Assembly (NCBI GenBank): GCA_021732215.1
Contig: JAKFVL010000006.1
Span: 186,001 to 250,000 of the forward strand
DNA length: 64,000 nucleotides
Source of the DNA: Hyphomicrobiales bacterium
Lineage (GTDB): Bacteria > Pseudomonadota > Alphaproteobacteria > Rhizobiales > Xanthobacteraceae
Reading direction: 5' to 3'
Under the pieces are notes generated by a model that was not told where the DNA came from, did no database searches, and worked only from the letters and a program-made list of their open reading frames with translations. A program made the position numbers and the translations under genes. Below are positions 45,809-55,008 of the stretch, piece by piece (the first letter of the stretch is position 1; the number at the start of each line of letters is the position of its first letter).

Positions 45809-48800
45809 TTATCCCCTGACCGCCTTCTGTCTGAACTTCAGATGCGCAACGCAGTTGCAGCCGGCGGGGTGCGAGGCGAGGTCAGCGCCGGACGCCGCAT
45901 CGAGACCGGCTGCGGATACGATCTTCACGGACGTCTTTTTCGACAAGTCTTCGGCTGGAGGCGTATTGGCATTGGCGACGGGGATGTAGTTCAGCACCGG
46001 TGCGAGCCAGCGTTCCGTCTCCGTCACGCTCATGCCCTTGCGCGCTGCATAGTCCTCGACCTGATCGCGCTCGATCTTGCCGACGCCGAAATAGGCGCTG
46101 TCGGGGTGGCTGAAATAGAGCCCGGCCACGGAAGAGCCCGGCCACATCGCGAAACTCTCGGTCAGCGTCACGCCGGCGGTGCGCTCGGCGTCGAGCAGCT
46201 GAAACAGTGTCGCCTTCTCGGTGTGATCGGGCTGTGCTGGATAGCCCGGCGCCGGGCGAATGCCGTCATATTGTTCGAGGATCAGATCGCCAGGCGCATA
46301 GGTCTCGTCTGGCGCATAGCCCCAGAATTCCTTGCGCACGCGCTGGTGCATACGTTCGGCGAATGCTTCGGCGAGACGATCGGCCAGCGCCTTGCAGAGG
46401 ATCGAGGAGTAATCGTCGTTGGCGTTCCTGAAGCGGTCTGCCACCACGTCTTCGCCGATGCCGGCGGTGACGACGAAGCCGCCGATGTAATCGGCGACGC
46501 CGCTGTCGCGCGGCGCGATGAAGTCCGACAGCGCGACATTGGCGCGGCCTTCGCGCTTCTCGAGTTGCTGGCGCAGCGTGTGCAACGACGCAATCGAGGC
46601 ATCGCGAGTGTCGTCCGCATAAAGCACGATGTCGTCGCCGATCGCGTTGGCGGGCCAGAAGCCGATCGTCGCGGATGCGCTGAACCATTTCTCATCGATG
46701 ATGGTCTTGAGCATCTTCTGCGCATCCTCGAACAGCGAACGCGCCACCGGCCCCGCCTTCGGATCGTCGAGGATCGCCGGATAGCGCCCGGTCAATTCCC
46801 AGGTCTGGAAAAACGGCGTCCAGTCGATGTATTCGGCGAGTTCGGCGAGCGGATAATCCGTGAAAGTTCTGATGCCGAAGAACGATGGCTTCTTCGGCGT
46901 CGTCTTGCTCCAGTCGATTGTCTGGGCGTTGGCGCGCGCGGCGGGCAACGACAGCCGCGTCTTGTTGCGCTGGGCCTCGGCATGCACGGTCGCGATCTTA
47001 AGATATTCGTCGCGGACTTCGCGGGCATAGGCCCCCGCGCGATCCGGCGACAGCAGCGACGACGCAACGCCGACCGCGCGGCTCGCGTCGTTGACATGCA
47101 CCACCGGCCCGCGGCTGTAGTTCGGGTCGATCTTCACCGCCGTATGCACCCGGCTCGTGGTCGCGCCACCGATCAGGAGTGGCATATCCATGCCGAGCCG
47201 TTGCATCTCGGATGCGAGGAAACTCATCTCGTCGAGCGACGGCGTGATCAGGCCCGAGAGCCCGATGATGTCGGCATTCTCTGCCCTGGCGGTTTCGATG
47301 ATCTTTGCCGCGGGCACCATCACGCCGAGATCGATCACCTCGAAATTGTTGCACTGGAGCACGACGCCGACGATGTTCTTGCCGATGTCGTGAACGTCGC
47401 CCTTCACGGTGGCGAGCACGATCTTGCCGGCCGAGTTGCGGCCGTCGGTGGCAACGCCGTTGGCCTTGTTGCGCGCCTTCTCTTCTTCCATGAACGGCAT
47501 CAGATAGGCGACCGCCTGCTTCATCACGCGCGCGGATTTCACCACCTGCGGCAGGAACATCTTGCCGTCGCCGAACAGGTCGCCGACGATGTTCATGCCG
47601 TCCATCAGCGGTCCTTCGATCACCGATAGCGGCCGGTCAACGGACAGGCGTGCCGCTTCGGTGTCGGCTTCGATGAATTCGGTGATGCCGTTGACCAGCG
47701 CGTGGCTGAGCCGCTTTTGTACCGGCCATTCGCGCCAGGCGAGGTCGGCTTCCTTGGTTTGCCGTTCTTGACCACGGAATTTTTCCGCAAGCTGCAGCAG
47801 CCGCTCCGATGCGCCGGGATCGCGATTGAGAACCACGTCTTCGCACACCTGACGCAGCTCGGGATCGAGGTCGTCGTAGATCGCCATTTGCCCGGCGTTG
47901 ACGATGCCCATGTCCATGCCGGCTTTGATGGCGTGATACAGGAACACCGAGTGCATCGCCTCGCGCACCGGCTCGTTGCCACGGAACGAGAAAGACAGGT
48001 TGGAGACGCCGCCCGAGATGTGAGCGCCCGGCAGGTTCTGGCGAATCCAGCGTGTCGCCTCGATGAAATCGACGCCGTAGTTGTTGTGTTCCTCGATGCC
48101 CGTGGCGATCGCGAAGATATTCGGATCGAAGATGATGTCTTCCGGCGGGAAGCCGATCTTCGTCGTCAGGAGATCATAGGCGCGTTTGCAGATTTCGGTC
48201 TTGCGCGCGAATGTATCGGCCTGTCCGACCTCGTCGAACGCCATCACCACCACGGCCGCGCCATGACGCCGCGCGATGGTTGCCTCGTGCAGGAACTTCT
48301 CCTCGCCTTCCTTCATCGAGATCGAATTGACGATCGGCTTGCCCTGCACGCACTTCAGGCCGGCCTCGATCACCGAGAACTTCGATGAATCGACCATCAC
48401 CGGTACGCGGGCGATATCCGGTTCCGAAGCAACGAGGTTCAGGAACTCGATCATTGCGGCCTGCGAATCCAGCAGGCCTTCGTCCATGTTGACGTCGATC
48501 ACCTGCGCGCCGTTCTCGACCTGATCGCGGGCGACCTTCAGCGCGGCGGTGTAATCCCCGGCGGTGATCAGCTTGCGGAATTTCGCCGAACCCGTGACAT
48601 TGGTGCGCTCGCCGACGTTGACGAAGGGGATCGACGGCGTCAGCACGAACGGCTCCAGACCCGAGAGCCGCAGTTGCGGCGCAAGCTCCGCGATCACGCG
48701 CGGCTTGTGCGGAGCGACGGCGGCGGCGATGGCCGTGATGTGATCCGGCGTGGTGCCGCAGCAGCCGCCGACGATGTTGACGAGACCGGCTTGGGCGAAC

Positions 48801-49699
48801 TCGCCGATCAGACCCGCCATGAATTCCGGGCTTTCGTCGTATGCGCCGAATTCGTTCGGCAGGCCGGCATTCGGATAGGCGCATACCAGCGTATCGGCGA
48901 CGCGGCCGATGTCGGCGACGTGGGCGCGGAGGTCTTCCGCGCCGAGCGCGCAGTTGAATCCGATCGACACCGGATTGGCGTGCCGGACCGAGTACCAGAA
49001 CGCCTCCGGCAACTGGCCGGACAGCAATCGCCCCGACTTGTCGGTGATCGTGCCCGAGATCATCACCGGCACATGGATGCCCCGCGACTCGCCAATTTCG
49101 GAGATGGCATAGAGCGCGGCCTTGGCGTTCAGCGTGTCGAAGATGGTTTCGACCAGCAGTAAGTCCGCGCCGCCGTCGAGCAGGCCGTTGACCTGTTCGG
49201 CATAGGAGGTGCGCAACTCGTCGAAGGTCACCGCGCGATAGCCGGGGTTTGCGACATCCGGCGAGATCGATGCGGTGCGGTTGGTCGGCCCCAGTGCGCC
49301 GGCGACAAATCGCGGCTTGCCGTCCTCGACTTGAACCGTGTTGGCGGCGGCCCGCGCGAGCTTCGCGCCTTGCAGGTTCAGCTCGTAGGCGAGGTCCGAC
49401 ATGTCGTAGTCGGCCTGCGCGATCGATGTGGAGGAGAACGTGTTGGTCGCGACGAGATCCGCGCCGGCGCGCAGATATTCGGCGTGAATGGCTTCGATCT
49501 TTTCGGGCTGGGTAAGAATCAGAAGGTCGTTGTTGCCACGCAGATCGCGATGGAAATCCTTGAAGCGTTCGCCGCGAAATCCGGCCTCGTCCAGCTTCAA
49601 TTCCTGGATCATGGTGCCCATCGCCCCGTCGAGCACAAGGATACGCTGACGCGCGAGATCGCGGAGGGTAGCGGTGGTCGTTACGTCTGGTTTTGTCAT
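45809..49699 (-). CDS. metH: Cobalamin-dependent methionine synthase
   Basis: A 1296-residue MetH, near the full family length. Domains in order are homocysteine-binding ([21 protein letters not shown]; zinc cysteines in the [11 protein letters not shown] region), pterin-binding ([20 protein letters not shown]), cap/cobalamin domain with [20 protein letters not shown] (DxHxxG ligand for B12) and the C-terminal activation domain ([15 protein letters not shown]). It transfers methyl from methyltetrahydrofolate to homocysteine. I used ATG 49699 ([14 protein letters not shown]); the frame extends into the upstream repeat to 49741, but that part is repeat-derived. It is downstream of metF on the same strand. 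Confidence 0.93.
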   Translation of the reverse strand: MTKPDVTTTATLRDLARQRILVLDGAMGTMIQELKLDEAGFRGERFKDFHRDLRGNNDLLILTQPEKIEAIHAEYLRAGADLVATNTFSSTSIAQADYDMSDLAYELNLQGAKLARAAANTVQVEDGKPRFVAGALGPTNRTASISPDVANPGYRAVTFDELRTSYAEQVNGLLDGGADLLLVETIFDTLNAKAALYAISEIGESRGIHVPVMISGTITDKSGRLLSGQLPEAFWYSVRHANPVSIGFNCALGAEDLRAHVADIGRVADTLVCAYPNAGLPNEFGAYDESPEFMAGLIGEFAQAGLVNIVGGCCGTTPDHITAIAAAVAPHKPRVIAELAPQLRLSGLEPFVLTPSIPFVNVGERTNVTGSAKFRKLITAGDYTAALKVARDQVENGAQVIDVNMDEGLLDSQAAMIEFLNLVASEPDIARVPVMVDSSKFSVIEAGLKCVQGKPIVNSISMKEGEEKFLHEATIARRHGAAVVVMAFDEVGQADTFARKTEICKRAYDLLTTKIGFPPEDIIFDPNIFAIATGIEEHNNYGVDFIEATRWIRQNLPGAHISGGVSNLSFSFRGNEPVREAMHSVFLYHAIKAGMDMGIVNAGQMAIYDDLDPELRQVCEDVVLNRDPGASERLLQLAEKFRGQERQTKEADLAWREWPVQKRLSHALVNGITEFIEADTEAARLSVDRPLSVIEGPLMDGMNIVGDLFGDGKMFLPQVVKSARVMKQAVAYLMPFMEEEKARNKANGVATDGRNSAGKIVLATVKGDVHDIGKNIVGVVLQCNNFEVIDLGVMVPAAKIIETARAENADIIGLSGLITPSLDEMSFLASEMQRLGMDMPLLIGGATTSRVHTAVKIDPNYSRGPVVHVNDASRAVGVASSLLSPDRAGAYAREVRDEYLKIATVHAEAQRNKTRLSLPAARANAQTIDWSKTTPKKPSFFGIRTFTDYPLAELAEYIDWTPFFQTWELTGRYPAILDDPKAGPVARSLFEDAQKMLKTIIDEKWFSASATIGFWPANAIGDDIVLYADDTRDASIASLHTLRQQLEKREGRANVALSDFIAPRDSGVADYIGGFVVTAGIGEDVVADRFRNANDDYSSILCKALADRLAEAFAERMHQRVRKEFWGYAPDETYAPGDLILEQYDGIRPAPGYPAQPDHTEKATLFQLLDAERTAGVTLTESFAMWPGSSVAGLYFSHPDSAYFGVGKIERDQVEDYAARKGMSVTETERWLAPVLNYIPVANANTPPAEDLSKKTSVKIVSAAGLDAASGADLASHPAGCNCVAHLKFRQKAVRG

Positions 49700-49713
49700 T
49701 CGCTTTGTTCTTG

Positions 49714-49823
49714 TGTCGTCCTCGCGAAAGCGAGGACCCATACGCCGTGTGGTTGATGCGGATCGCCGTCTTTCGTCACTGGTTATTCCGAGGCTATGGG
49801 TCCCTGCTTTCGCAGGGACGACA
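49714..49823. repeat. Palindromic intergenic repeat, family C
   Basis: TGTCGTCCTCGCGAAAGCGA plus GGACCCATAC is mirrored by TATGGGTCCCTGCTTTCGCA plus GGGACGACA. It occupies the gap between metF and metH, which are on the same strand, and could process or stop the metF message. Confidence 0.82.
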
Positions 49824-49837
49824 ATGCCAACAGATAC

Positions 49838-50749
49838 TCATGCTGCTTTCTGTGAACCTGCGCGGAAGCCGAGCAGATGGCTGATCGCGAATACGAGATC
49901 GGCGCGGTTCATGGTGTAGAAGTGAAAATTCTCGACGCCATGCTTGAACAGCTTTTGCACCTGACCCGCGGCCACGGTGGCAGCCACCAGCTTGCGGGTT
50001 TCGGCGTCGTCATCGAGGCCTTCGAATTTTTCCGCGAGCCATGACGGAACGCTCGCGCCCGCCCGGGTCGCGAAATTCTTCGCAGTCTTGAAATTCTGCA
50101 CCGGCAGGATGCCGGGTACGATCGGAATCGTGATGCCGCGGGTACGAACGCGGTCGACATAACGGTTGTAGAGATCATTGTCGAAGAAGAACTGGGTGAT
50201 GGCGCGATCGGCGCCCGCATCGACCTTGGCCTTGAGCATGTCGATGTCCGCATCGTAATCCGCGCTTTCCGGATGCTTTTCCGGATATGCAGAAACCGAC
50301 ACCTCGATATCCGGATAGCGCCGTTTGATCGCGCTCACGAGTTCGGCCGAGCTTTGATAGCCATCGGCGTGCGCCGTGTAGGCAGTGCCGATTCCGGCGG
50401 CGGGATCGCCGCGCAGCGCCACGATGTGGCGGACGCCGGTGTCGTGATAGCTCGCGACCACATCGTCGATCTCGCCGCGCGAGGCATCGACGCAGGTGAG
50501 ATGGGCAGCCGGCGTGAGACTTGTCTCTTTCAGAATGCGCGCGATGGTCGAGTGGGTGCGCTCGCGGGTTGAGCCGCCGGCGCCATAGGTCACCGAGACG
50601 AAAGACGGGTTGAGCGGCGCGAGACGCTTGATGGTCTCCCAGAGATTGCGCTCCATCTCCTCGGTCTTCGGTGGAAAGAACTCGAACGAGATCGCCGGGC
50701 GCTTTTGCGCGGACGAATTGTTGCCTCCCGACGATTCAAACGAACTCAT
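49838..50749 (-). CDS. metF: Methylenetetrahydrofolate reductase
   Basis: A 303-residue TIM-barrel reductase that makes 5-methyl-THF for MetH. It has ISFEFFPPKTEEMERNLWET near the N-terminus, SVTYGAGGSTRERTHSTIAR, AHLTCVDASRGEIDDV, HIVALRGDPAAG and QFFFDNDLYNRYVDRVRTRG, all typical of MetF. I used ATG 50749 (MSSFESSGGNNSSAQKRP), directly after a GAGTCGAGGGAT ribosome-site copy. The in-frame codons above it look like leader sequence. Confidence 0.9.
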   Translation of the reverse strand: MSSFESSGGNNSSAQKRPAISFEFFPPKTEEMERNLWETIKRLAPLNPSFVSVTYGAGGSTRERTHSTIARILKETSLTPAAHLTCVDASRGEIDDVVASYHDTGVRHIVALRGDPAAGIGTAYTAHADGYQSSAELVSAIKRRYPDIEVSVSAYPEKHPESADYDADIDMLKAKVDAGADRAITQFFFDNDLYNRYVDRVRTRGITIPIVPGILPVQNFKTAKNFATRAGASVPSWLAEKFEGLDDDAETRKLVAATVAAGQVQKLFKHGVENFHFYTMNRADLVFAISHLLGFRAGSQKAA

Positions 50750-50750
50750 A

Positions 50751-50851
50751 ATCCCTCGACTCCACCGCCCGTATCCCTCGACTCTTGGGGCCGCCACGGG
50801 TTTGCCATCACTTTTTGCGGCCCGCGGCGTCTGCCACAGGATTGCCGTCAC
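50751..50851 (-). repeat. Direct repeats in the metF leader
   Basis: ATCCCTCGACTC occurs at 50751-50762 and 50773-50784 (so the mRNA carries GAGTCGAGGGAT twice), and GCCACGGGTTTGCCATCAC (50793-50811) is matched at 16 of 19 positions by GCCACAGGATTGCCGTCAC (50833-50851). The second pair is spaced by 40 nt, so the two copies are in different reading frames. The nearer ATCCCTCGACTC copy provides the metF ribosome site. Confidence 0.65.
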
Positions 50852-51181
50852 CTTTGTGCTGCTCGGTGGCCAGAACTGTAGGGCAGGACGGTAAATGAAA
50901 ACAGCCCACCAAAGGCTATAAGGACATGGGAAATTGCCCATTCAATCGACTAATGGCCGTATTACGGGTTCATTAAAGTATAAGTTGGGCAATGAAATTT
51001 GGCTTGCATGGAAGTATATGACCTGCAAAAGCGAATAATGAAGGTCTTTTCTGTATAAATATTGAGATTCCAGCTCATACAGCAGGCTTGCCCAATGGTC
51101 TGAGACCTGAAGCTGCGAGAAACGCTCTGTTTTATGCGCTGACGGGTTTGTCCGGACCGCCCAAGCCACTACCTTCACGTC
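50852..51181. other. AT-rich gap without recognisable gene
   Basis: Base composition drops clearly between about 50890 and 51120 (many runs of A/T such as TTCATTAAAGTATAAG and TGTATAAATATTGAG). The word TTGCCCA occurs at 50934 and 51090, and its complement TGGGCAA at 50986. A minus-strand ORF of 78 codons (50942-51178) has no family resemblance and I do not call it. I see no riboswitch that I can name. Confidence 0.4.
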
Positions 51182-52201
51182 ATGCTTCCATTGTCCGTTC
51201 TCGATCTTTCCGTCGTCACCACCGCAACCAAGCCTTCCGCCGCGCTACGCAACAGCATCGACCTTGCGAAGCATGCGGATCGTTTGGGCTATGTGCGCTA
51301 CTGGCTCGCCGAACATCACAACCTGTCGTCGGTCGCCAGTCCCGCGCCCGACCTGATGATCGGCCAGATTGCAGCCGTGACCGAGCGCATCCGCGTCGGC
51401 TCCGGCGGTGTGATGTTGCCAAACCACGCGCCGCTCGTGGTCGCCGAGCGCTTCAAGATGCTGGAGGCGCTGTTTCCGGGCCGTATCGATCTTGGTCTTG
51501 GCCGTGCGCCCGGCACCGATCGCGCGACGATGCATGCATTGCGCAACAGGCTCGATGGCCGCGAGGGCGATGATTTTCTCGAGCGTCTGCTCGAATTGAC
51601 GCTGTGGGGCACGCGCGAATTTCCCGAAGGCCATCCCTACAACAATGTGGTGGCGATGCCGGACGATGCGCCGCTGCCGCCGATCTGGCTGTTGGGATCA
51701 AGCGACTACAGCTCTGATCTGTCGGCGCAGATCGGGATGGGCTTTGCGTTCGCGCATCATTTCGCGTCCCACGATGCGATCGATGCGATGATCCATTATC
51801 GCGCGCGCTTCAAGCCGTCGCAGTGGCGCAGCGAGCCGCACGCTATTCTGGCCATCGCGGCGATCGTCGCCGAGACCGACGCGGAAGCGGAAAAACTTGC
51901 TTCGTCGTCGGACCTCAATCGTCTGCGTCGCGATCGCGGACAGTATCTGCCGCTGCCGAGCGTCGAGGAAGCGCTGGCATATCCTTATTCGGATGGCGAA
52001 CGCATGTCGGTTGAACGCAACCGTTCGCGCCTCTTTGTCGGCAGTCCCGCGACGGTCATGCGCAAGCTCGAACCGCTGATCGCTGCGAGCCAGCCTGACG
52101 AACTGATGGTGATCACGGCCGTGTTCGATCACGAGGCGCGCAAGCGGTCCTACAGCCTGCTCGCGGATGCGTTTCAGCTTGGGAAACGCGCTGCGGCCTG
52201 A
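51182..52201 (+). CDS. LLM-class flavin-dependent oxidoreductase
   Basis: A 339-residue luciferase-like TIM-barrel protein, similar to the YhbW/'luciferase-like' group. Landmarks are PLSVLDLSVVTTATKPSAAL, RYWLAEHHNLSSVASPAPDL, RIRVGSGGVMLPNHAPLVVA, FPGRIDLGLGRAPGTDRATM and IWLLGSSDYSSDLSAQIG. Members use FMNH2 or F420; the AEHH and GSGGVML segments indicate FMN-type alkane-sulfonate/luciferase-like enzymes without defining a substrate. The start ATG 51182 lies past the AT-rich gap. Confidence 0.85.
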   Translation: MLPLSVLDLSVVTTATKPSAALRNSIDLAKHADRLGYVRYWLAEHHNLSSVASPAPDLMIGQIAAVTERIRVGSGGVMLPNHAPLVVAERFKMLEALFPGRIDLGLGRAPGTDRATMHALRNRLDGREGDDFLERLLELTLWGTREFPEGHPYNNVVAMPDDAPLPPIWLLGSSDYSSDLSAQIGMGFAFAHHFASHDAIDAMIHYRARFKPSQWRSEPHAILAIAAIVAETDAEAEKLASSSDLNRLRRDRGQYLPLPSVEEALAYPYSDGERMSVERNRSRLFVGSPATVMRKLEPLIAASQPDELMVITAVFDHEARKRSYSLLADAFQLGKRAAA

Positions 52202-52217
52202 ATTCTGACCATCAATG

Positions 52218-52316
52218 TGTCGTCCCTGCGAACGCAGGGACCCATACGCGCCGTACTCTCGATAAGACTGAGCGTATGGGCCCCGGGTCTGCGCTTCGCT
52301 CCGCCCGGGACGACAC
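52218..52316. repeat. Palindromic intergenic repeat, family C
   Basis: TGTCGTCCCTGCGAACGCAG plus GGACCCATACG is mirrored by CGTATGGGCCCCGGGTCTGC...CCGGGACGACACA. It lies between the convergent ends of the LLM oxidoreductase and pheA. Confidence 0.8.
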
Positions 52317-52328
52317 ACTGAAGCCTGG

Positions 52329-53174
52329 TTATCCCTCGCCGAAGGTCGCCCGGAACGGGTGTGCCGGATACACGCCCATGATGCGGAATTCTTTCGAGAA
52401 GAATTTCAGTTCTTCCAGCGCGAACGCCAGTCCGCGGTCGTCGGGGTGGCCGTCGACGTCCGAGTAGAACTGCGTGGCAAAGAAGTTGCCGTCCACCATG
52501 TAGCTTTCCAGCTTCGTCATGTTGACGCCGTTGGTGGCGAAACCGCCCATCGCCTTGTAGAGCGCGGCGGGCAGATTGCGTACATTGAAAACAAAAGTCG
52601 TGACCAGCGGCCCCGATCCCTGTTTTGCCCATTGCGGTTCGCGTGCGAGCACGACGAAGCGCGTGGTGTTGTGAGCTTCGTCCTCGATGTCTTCGGCGAG
52701 AACGTCGAGATTGTAGATTTCGGCGGCAAGGCGGGATGCAATCGCGGCTGCGCTCCTGTCGCCGCGTTCCGACACGATGCGGGCGGAGCCAGCGGTGTCG
52801 CCGGCCACGATCGGCCTGATCTTCAGCTTGCGAATGATGTTGCGGCATTGGCCGAGCGCATGGACGTGGCTTTCGACGGTCTTGATGCTTTCGAGCCTGG
52901 CGCCGGGCACGCCCATCAATTGATGCCGGATCGGCAGAAACCATTCTCCAATGATGAAAAGCCCCGAATGCGGCAGCAGATGGTGAATATCCGCGACGCG
53001 GCCGGCTACCGAGTTTTCGATCGGAATCATGCCGAGGTCGGCTTCGCCGCTTGCGATCGCCGCCAGCGCATCCTCGAACGTCGCGCAGGGCAGGGCCTCC
53101 GCGTCCGGGTAGGCTTCGGAAATAGCGAGATGGGAGTTGGCGCCGAGCTCTCCCTGAAAGGCGATTTTCATCAT
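52329..53174 (-). CDS. pheA: Prephenate dehydratase
   Basis: A 281-residue enzyme of phenylalanine synthesis (prephenate to phenylpyruvate). The catalytic domain starts [20 protein letters not shown], has [18 protein letters not shown], and the TRF motif [11 protein letters not shown]-terminal ACT domain ([40 protein letters not shown]) is the allosteric site for phenylalanine. No chorismate mutase domain is present, so it is monofunctional. The start overlaps the kdsB stop (ATGATGA), which suggests a coupled kdsB-pheA pair. Confidence 0.92.
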   Translation of the reverse strand: MMKIAFQGELGANSHLAISEAYPDAEALPCATFEDALAAIASGEADLGMIPIENSVAGRVADIHHLLPHSGLFIIGEWFLPIRHQLMGVPGARLESIKTVESHVHALGQCRNIIRKLKIRPIVAGDTAGSARIVSERGDRSAAAIASRLAAEIYNLDVLAEDIEDEAHNTTRFVVLAREPQWAKQGSGPLVTTFVFNVRNLPAALYKAMGGFATNGVNMTKLESYMVDGNFFATQFYSDVDGHPDDRGLAFALEELKFFSKEFRIMGVYPAHPFRATFGEG

Positions 53175-53935
53175 GTGCTCATGGTCGTGGGGGGCGGTCC
53201 GCCGGCAAGCAGGCGGCGAGCGGTCTCAAGATCGTCAGGCGTATCGACCCCCAGCGGCACCGAGTCAACGATCATTGCGTCGATACGCATCCCTGCTTCC
53301 AGCGCGCGCAGCTGCTCGAGTTTCTCCCGCTGCTCGAGCGGCGAGGGCGGAAGAGCGACGAAACGGGCCAGAGCCTCGCGCCGGTAAGCGTAGAGGCCGA
53401 TGTGGTGATGGCGTGGCCCGTCATTGGCCGGCGCCGTCGCGCGGGTAAAGTAAAGCGCGCGCAAACGGTCCCGGCCGGCCGATGTGCCGACCAGTTTGAC
53501 CACGTTGGGATTGGTGTGTTCTTCGTCCTTGCGGATCACCGCGGCGAGTGTGGAGATATCGACGGCCCTGTCCTCAAGCGGTGCGATGACGGCCCGGATG
53601 TCCGCGGGGGCGATGGTGGGCAGGTCGCCCTGCACATTGATGATGGTGGCAATGCCGCCGCCCGGGTCGATTGTGCCGAGCGCTTCGAAAATCCGGTCCG
53701 ATCCTGACGGATGATCGGCCCGGGTCATGACTGCCTCGCCGCCGTGGCTTTTGACCGCAGCCGCGATGTCCGGCGAATCGGTCGCAACCGCGACCCTGCC
53801 GATGCCGGCGTCCATCGCCCTGCGCACCACGTGAACGATCATCGGAAGACCGCCGATATGCTTCAACGGCTTACCCGGCAGGCGGGTCGCCGCCATCCGT
53901 GCCGGAATCAGAATGAGCGTGTCGGAACGGGCCAT
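53171..53935 (-). CDS. kdsB: 3-deoxy-manno-octulosonate cytidylyltransferase
   Basis: A 254-residue CMP-KDO synthetase, which activates KDO for lipopolysaccharide core synthesis in the cytosol. It starts [20 protein letters not shown], a nucleotide-binding motif with RLPGKPL, and has [44 protein letters not shown] and the C-terminal [14 protein letters not shown] stretch typical of the family. It is followed by pheA with a 4-nt overlap and is divergent from cycM. Confidence 0.93.
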   Translation of the reverse strand: MARSDTLILIPARMAATRLPGKPLKHIGGLPMIVHVVRRAMDAGIGRVAVATDSPDIAAAVKSHGGEAVMTRADHPSGSDRIFEALGTIDPGGGIATIINVQGDLPTIAPADIRAVIAPLEDRAVDISTLAAVIRKDEEHTNPNVVKLVGTSAGRDRLRALYFTRATAPANDGPRHHHIGLYAYRREALARFVALPPSPLEQREKLEQLRALEAGMRIDAMIVDSVPLGVDTPDDLETARRLLAGGPPPTTMST

Positions 53936-54146
53936 TGGCGACGGTGCAATCAGATCAAAAGGATGCGAAATTGGCGGGTGTTTTCAACGGTTCGCGCGTT
54001 TATACGGGTTGCCAGAACAAGGGCAAACCGTTATCTCATCCGCTGTTCTTGCGGCAGTGCACGCGCAGTGTCTCCTGACGCGAAACCGATACGAACGGGC
54101 CGGCTTTCCGGCTCTGCTTTCTCATCTGGCCCGGAGCCTCACGTCT

Positions 54147-54695
54147 ATGGACTCCTTCGAACTCAACAAGATCATGGGCGCGGTGCTGGCGACCTGTCTT
54201 ACGATTCTCGTTACAAGTTTTGCCGCCGCAGCGATCTTTTCGCATCCCAAGATCGAGAAGCCTGGTTTTGAGATCGTGGCCAAGGAGCCGGAAAAGGCCG
54301 GCGGTGCGGCTGCTGCTGCGGCTCCCGCCGAACCGATCGAGAAGCTGCTTGCGAGCGCTTCGGCCGAGCGCGGCGCGACCGCCGCCAAGAAGTGCGCCGC
54401 TTGCCATACGTTTGAAAAGGGCGGCCCGAACAAGGTTGGCCCCAATCTGTTCGGCGTGGTCGGCCGCGACCATGCTGCTGTGGCCGGTTTCAATTATTCG
54501 GCCGGCATCAAGGCCAAACCCGGCAAATGGGACTTCGACGGTCTCAGCAAATTCTTGCTCTCGCCGAAGGGATATGTTCCCGGCACCAACATGGCATTCG
54601 CAGGCCTGACAAAGGACAGCGAGCGCGCTGACGTCATCGATTATTTGCGCACGCTTTCGGACAATCCCGTGGCCCGTCCGGTGGCGGCGAAGTAA
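54147..54695 (+). CDS. cycM: Membrane-anchored cytochrome c
   Basis: A 182-residue cytochrome c. An uncleaved N-terminal helix (IMGAVLATCLTILVTSFAAA, about residues 8-27) anchors it to the periplasmic face, followed by an Ala/Pro-rich linker and a class I c-type domain with CAACH (heme attachment), FNYSAGIKAK and GTNMAFAG (axial Met). It resembles CycM of Bradyrhizobium japonicum, which carries electrons from the bc1 complex to aa3 oxidase. The start ATG 54147 (MDSFELNKI) was preferred over upstream ATGs, since the anchor begins there. A terminator follows. Confidence 0.88.
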   Translation: MDSFELNKIMGAVLATCLTILVTSFAAAAIFSHPKIEKPGFEIVAKEPEKAGGAAAAAAPAEPIEKLLASASAERGATAAKKCAACHTFEKGGPNKVGPNLFGVVGRDHAAVAGFNYSAGIKAKPGKWDFDGLSKFLLSPKGYVPGTNMAFAGLTKDSERADVIDYLRTLSDNPVARPVAAK

Positions 54696-54723
54696 CGGCT
54701 GCTCATTAACGGGAAGACAGATT

Positions 54724-54770
54724 CGATCAACGGCCAGGCGGTCAGCGCCTGGCCGTTGATCGTTTGCGTT
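54724..54770 (+). terminator. Rho-independent terminator after cycM
   Basis: CGATCAACGGCCAGGCG-GTCAG-CGCCTGGCCGTTGATCG is a perfect 17-bp stem with a 5-nt loop (54724-54762), followed by TTTGCGTT. The T-tract is short, but the stem is exceptionally long. Confidence 0.85.
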
Positions 54771-55008
54771 CAAGATTGCGCGAGCCGCGCGCTGACCTGG
54801 CATTGCTTTATTGAATAACCGGCGGCGTTCAGGCAGTTCCGGGGTGATTTCGCTCCACAATCGCTAGGACGTTTCGCCGCAAGGACACCGGAAACGGGGT
54901 GGTATCAAAGCGAAAAACCGACATAATCTGTTCTGACGCTGGTTCTCGTCTTGATCCGTATCTTGAGCCGAATGCGATGTCGTTCAACACAATCACAGGG
55001 TCAGAGTC
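54771..55008. other. Gap upstream of the Yej operon
   Basis: About 240 nt of normal composition. I see no gene and no strong promoter consensus. The Yej operon promoter must lie here, since the first gene starts at 55009. Confidence 0.4.

Noticed and set aside
45491-47629. 712-codon ORF antisense to metH
   Set aside because: No known fold, and it starts inside the GST gene in another frame.
49700-49741. MetH N-terminal extension ([10 protein letters not shown]...)
   Set aside because: These codons translate a palindromic repeat; MetH homology starts after MTKPDV.
50750-50941. SAM or cobalamin riboswitch upstream of metF/metH
   Set aside because: No recognisable conserved core of SAM-II, SAH or cobalamin elements could be found by eye; only direct repeats are seen.
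50942-51178. 78-codon minus-strand ORF in the AT-rich gap
   Set aside because: No ribosome site and no resemblance to a known family; composition unlike the other genes.
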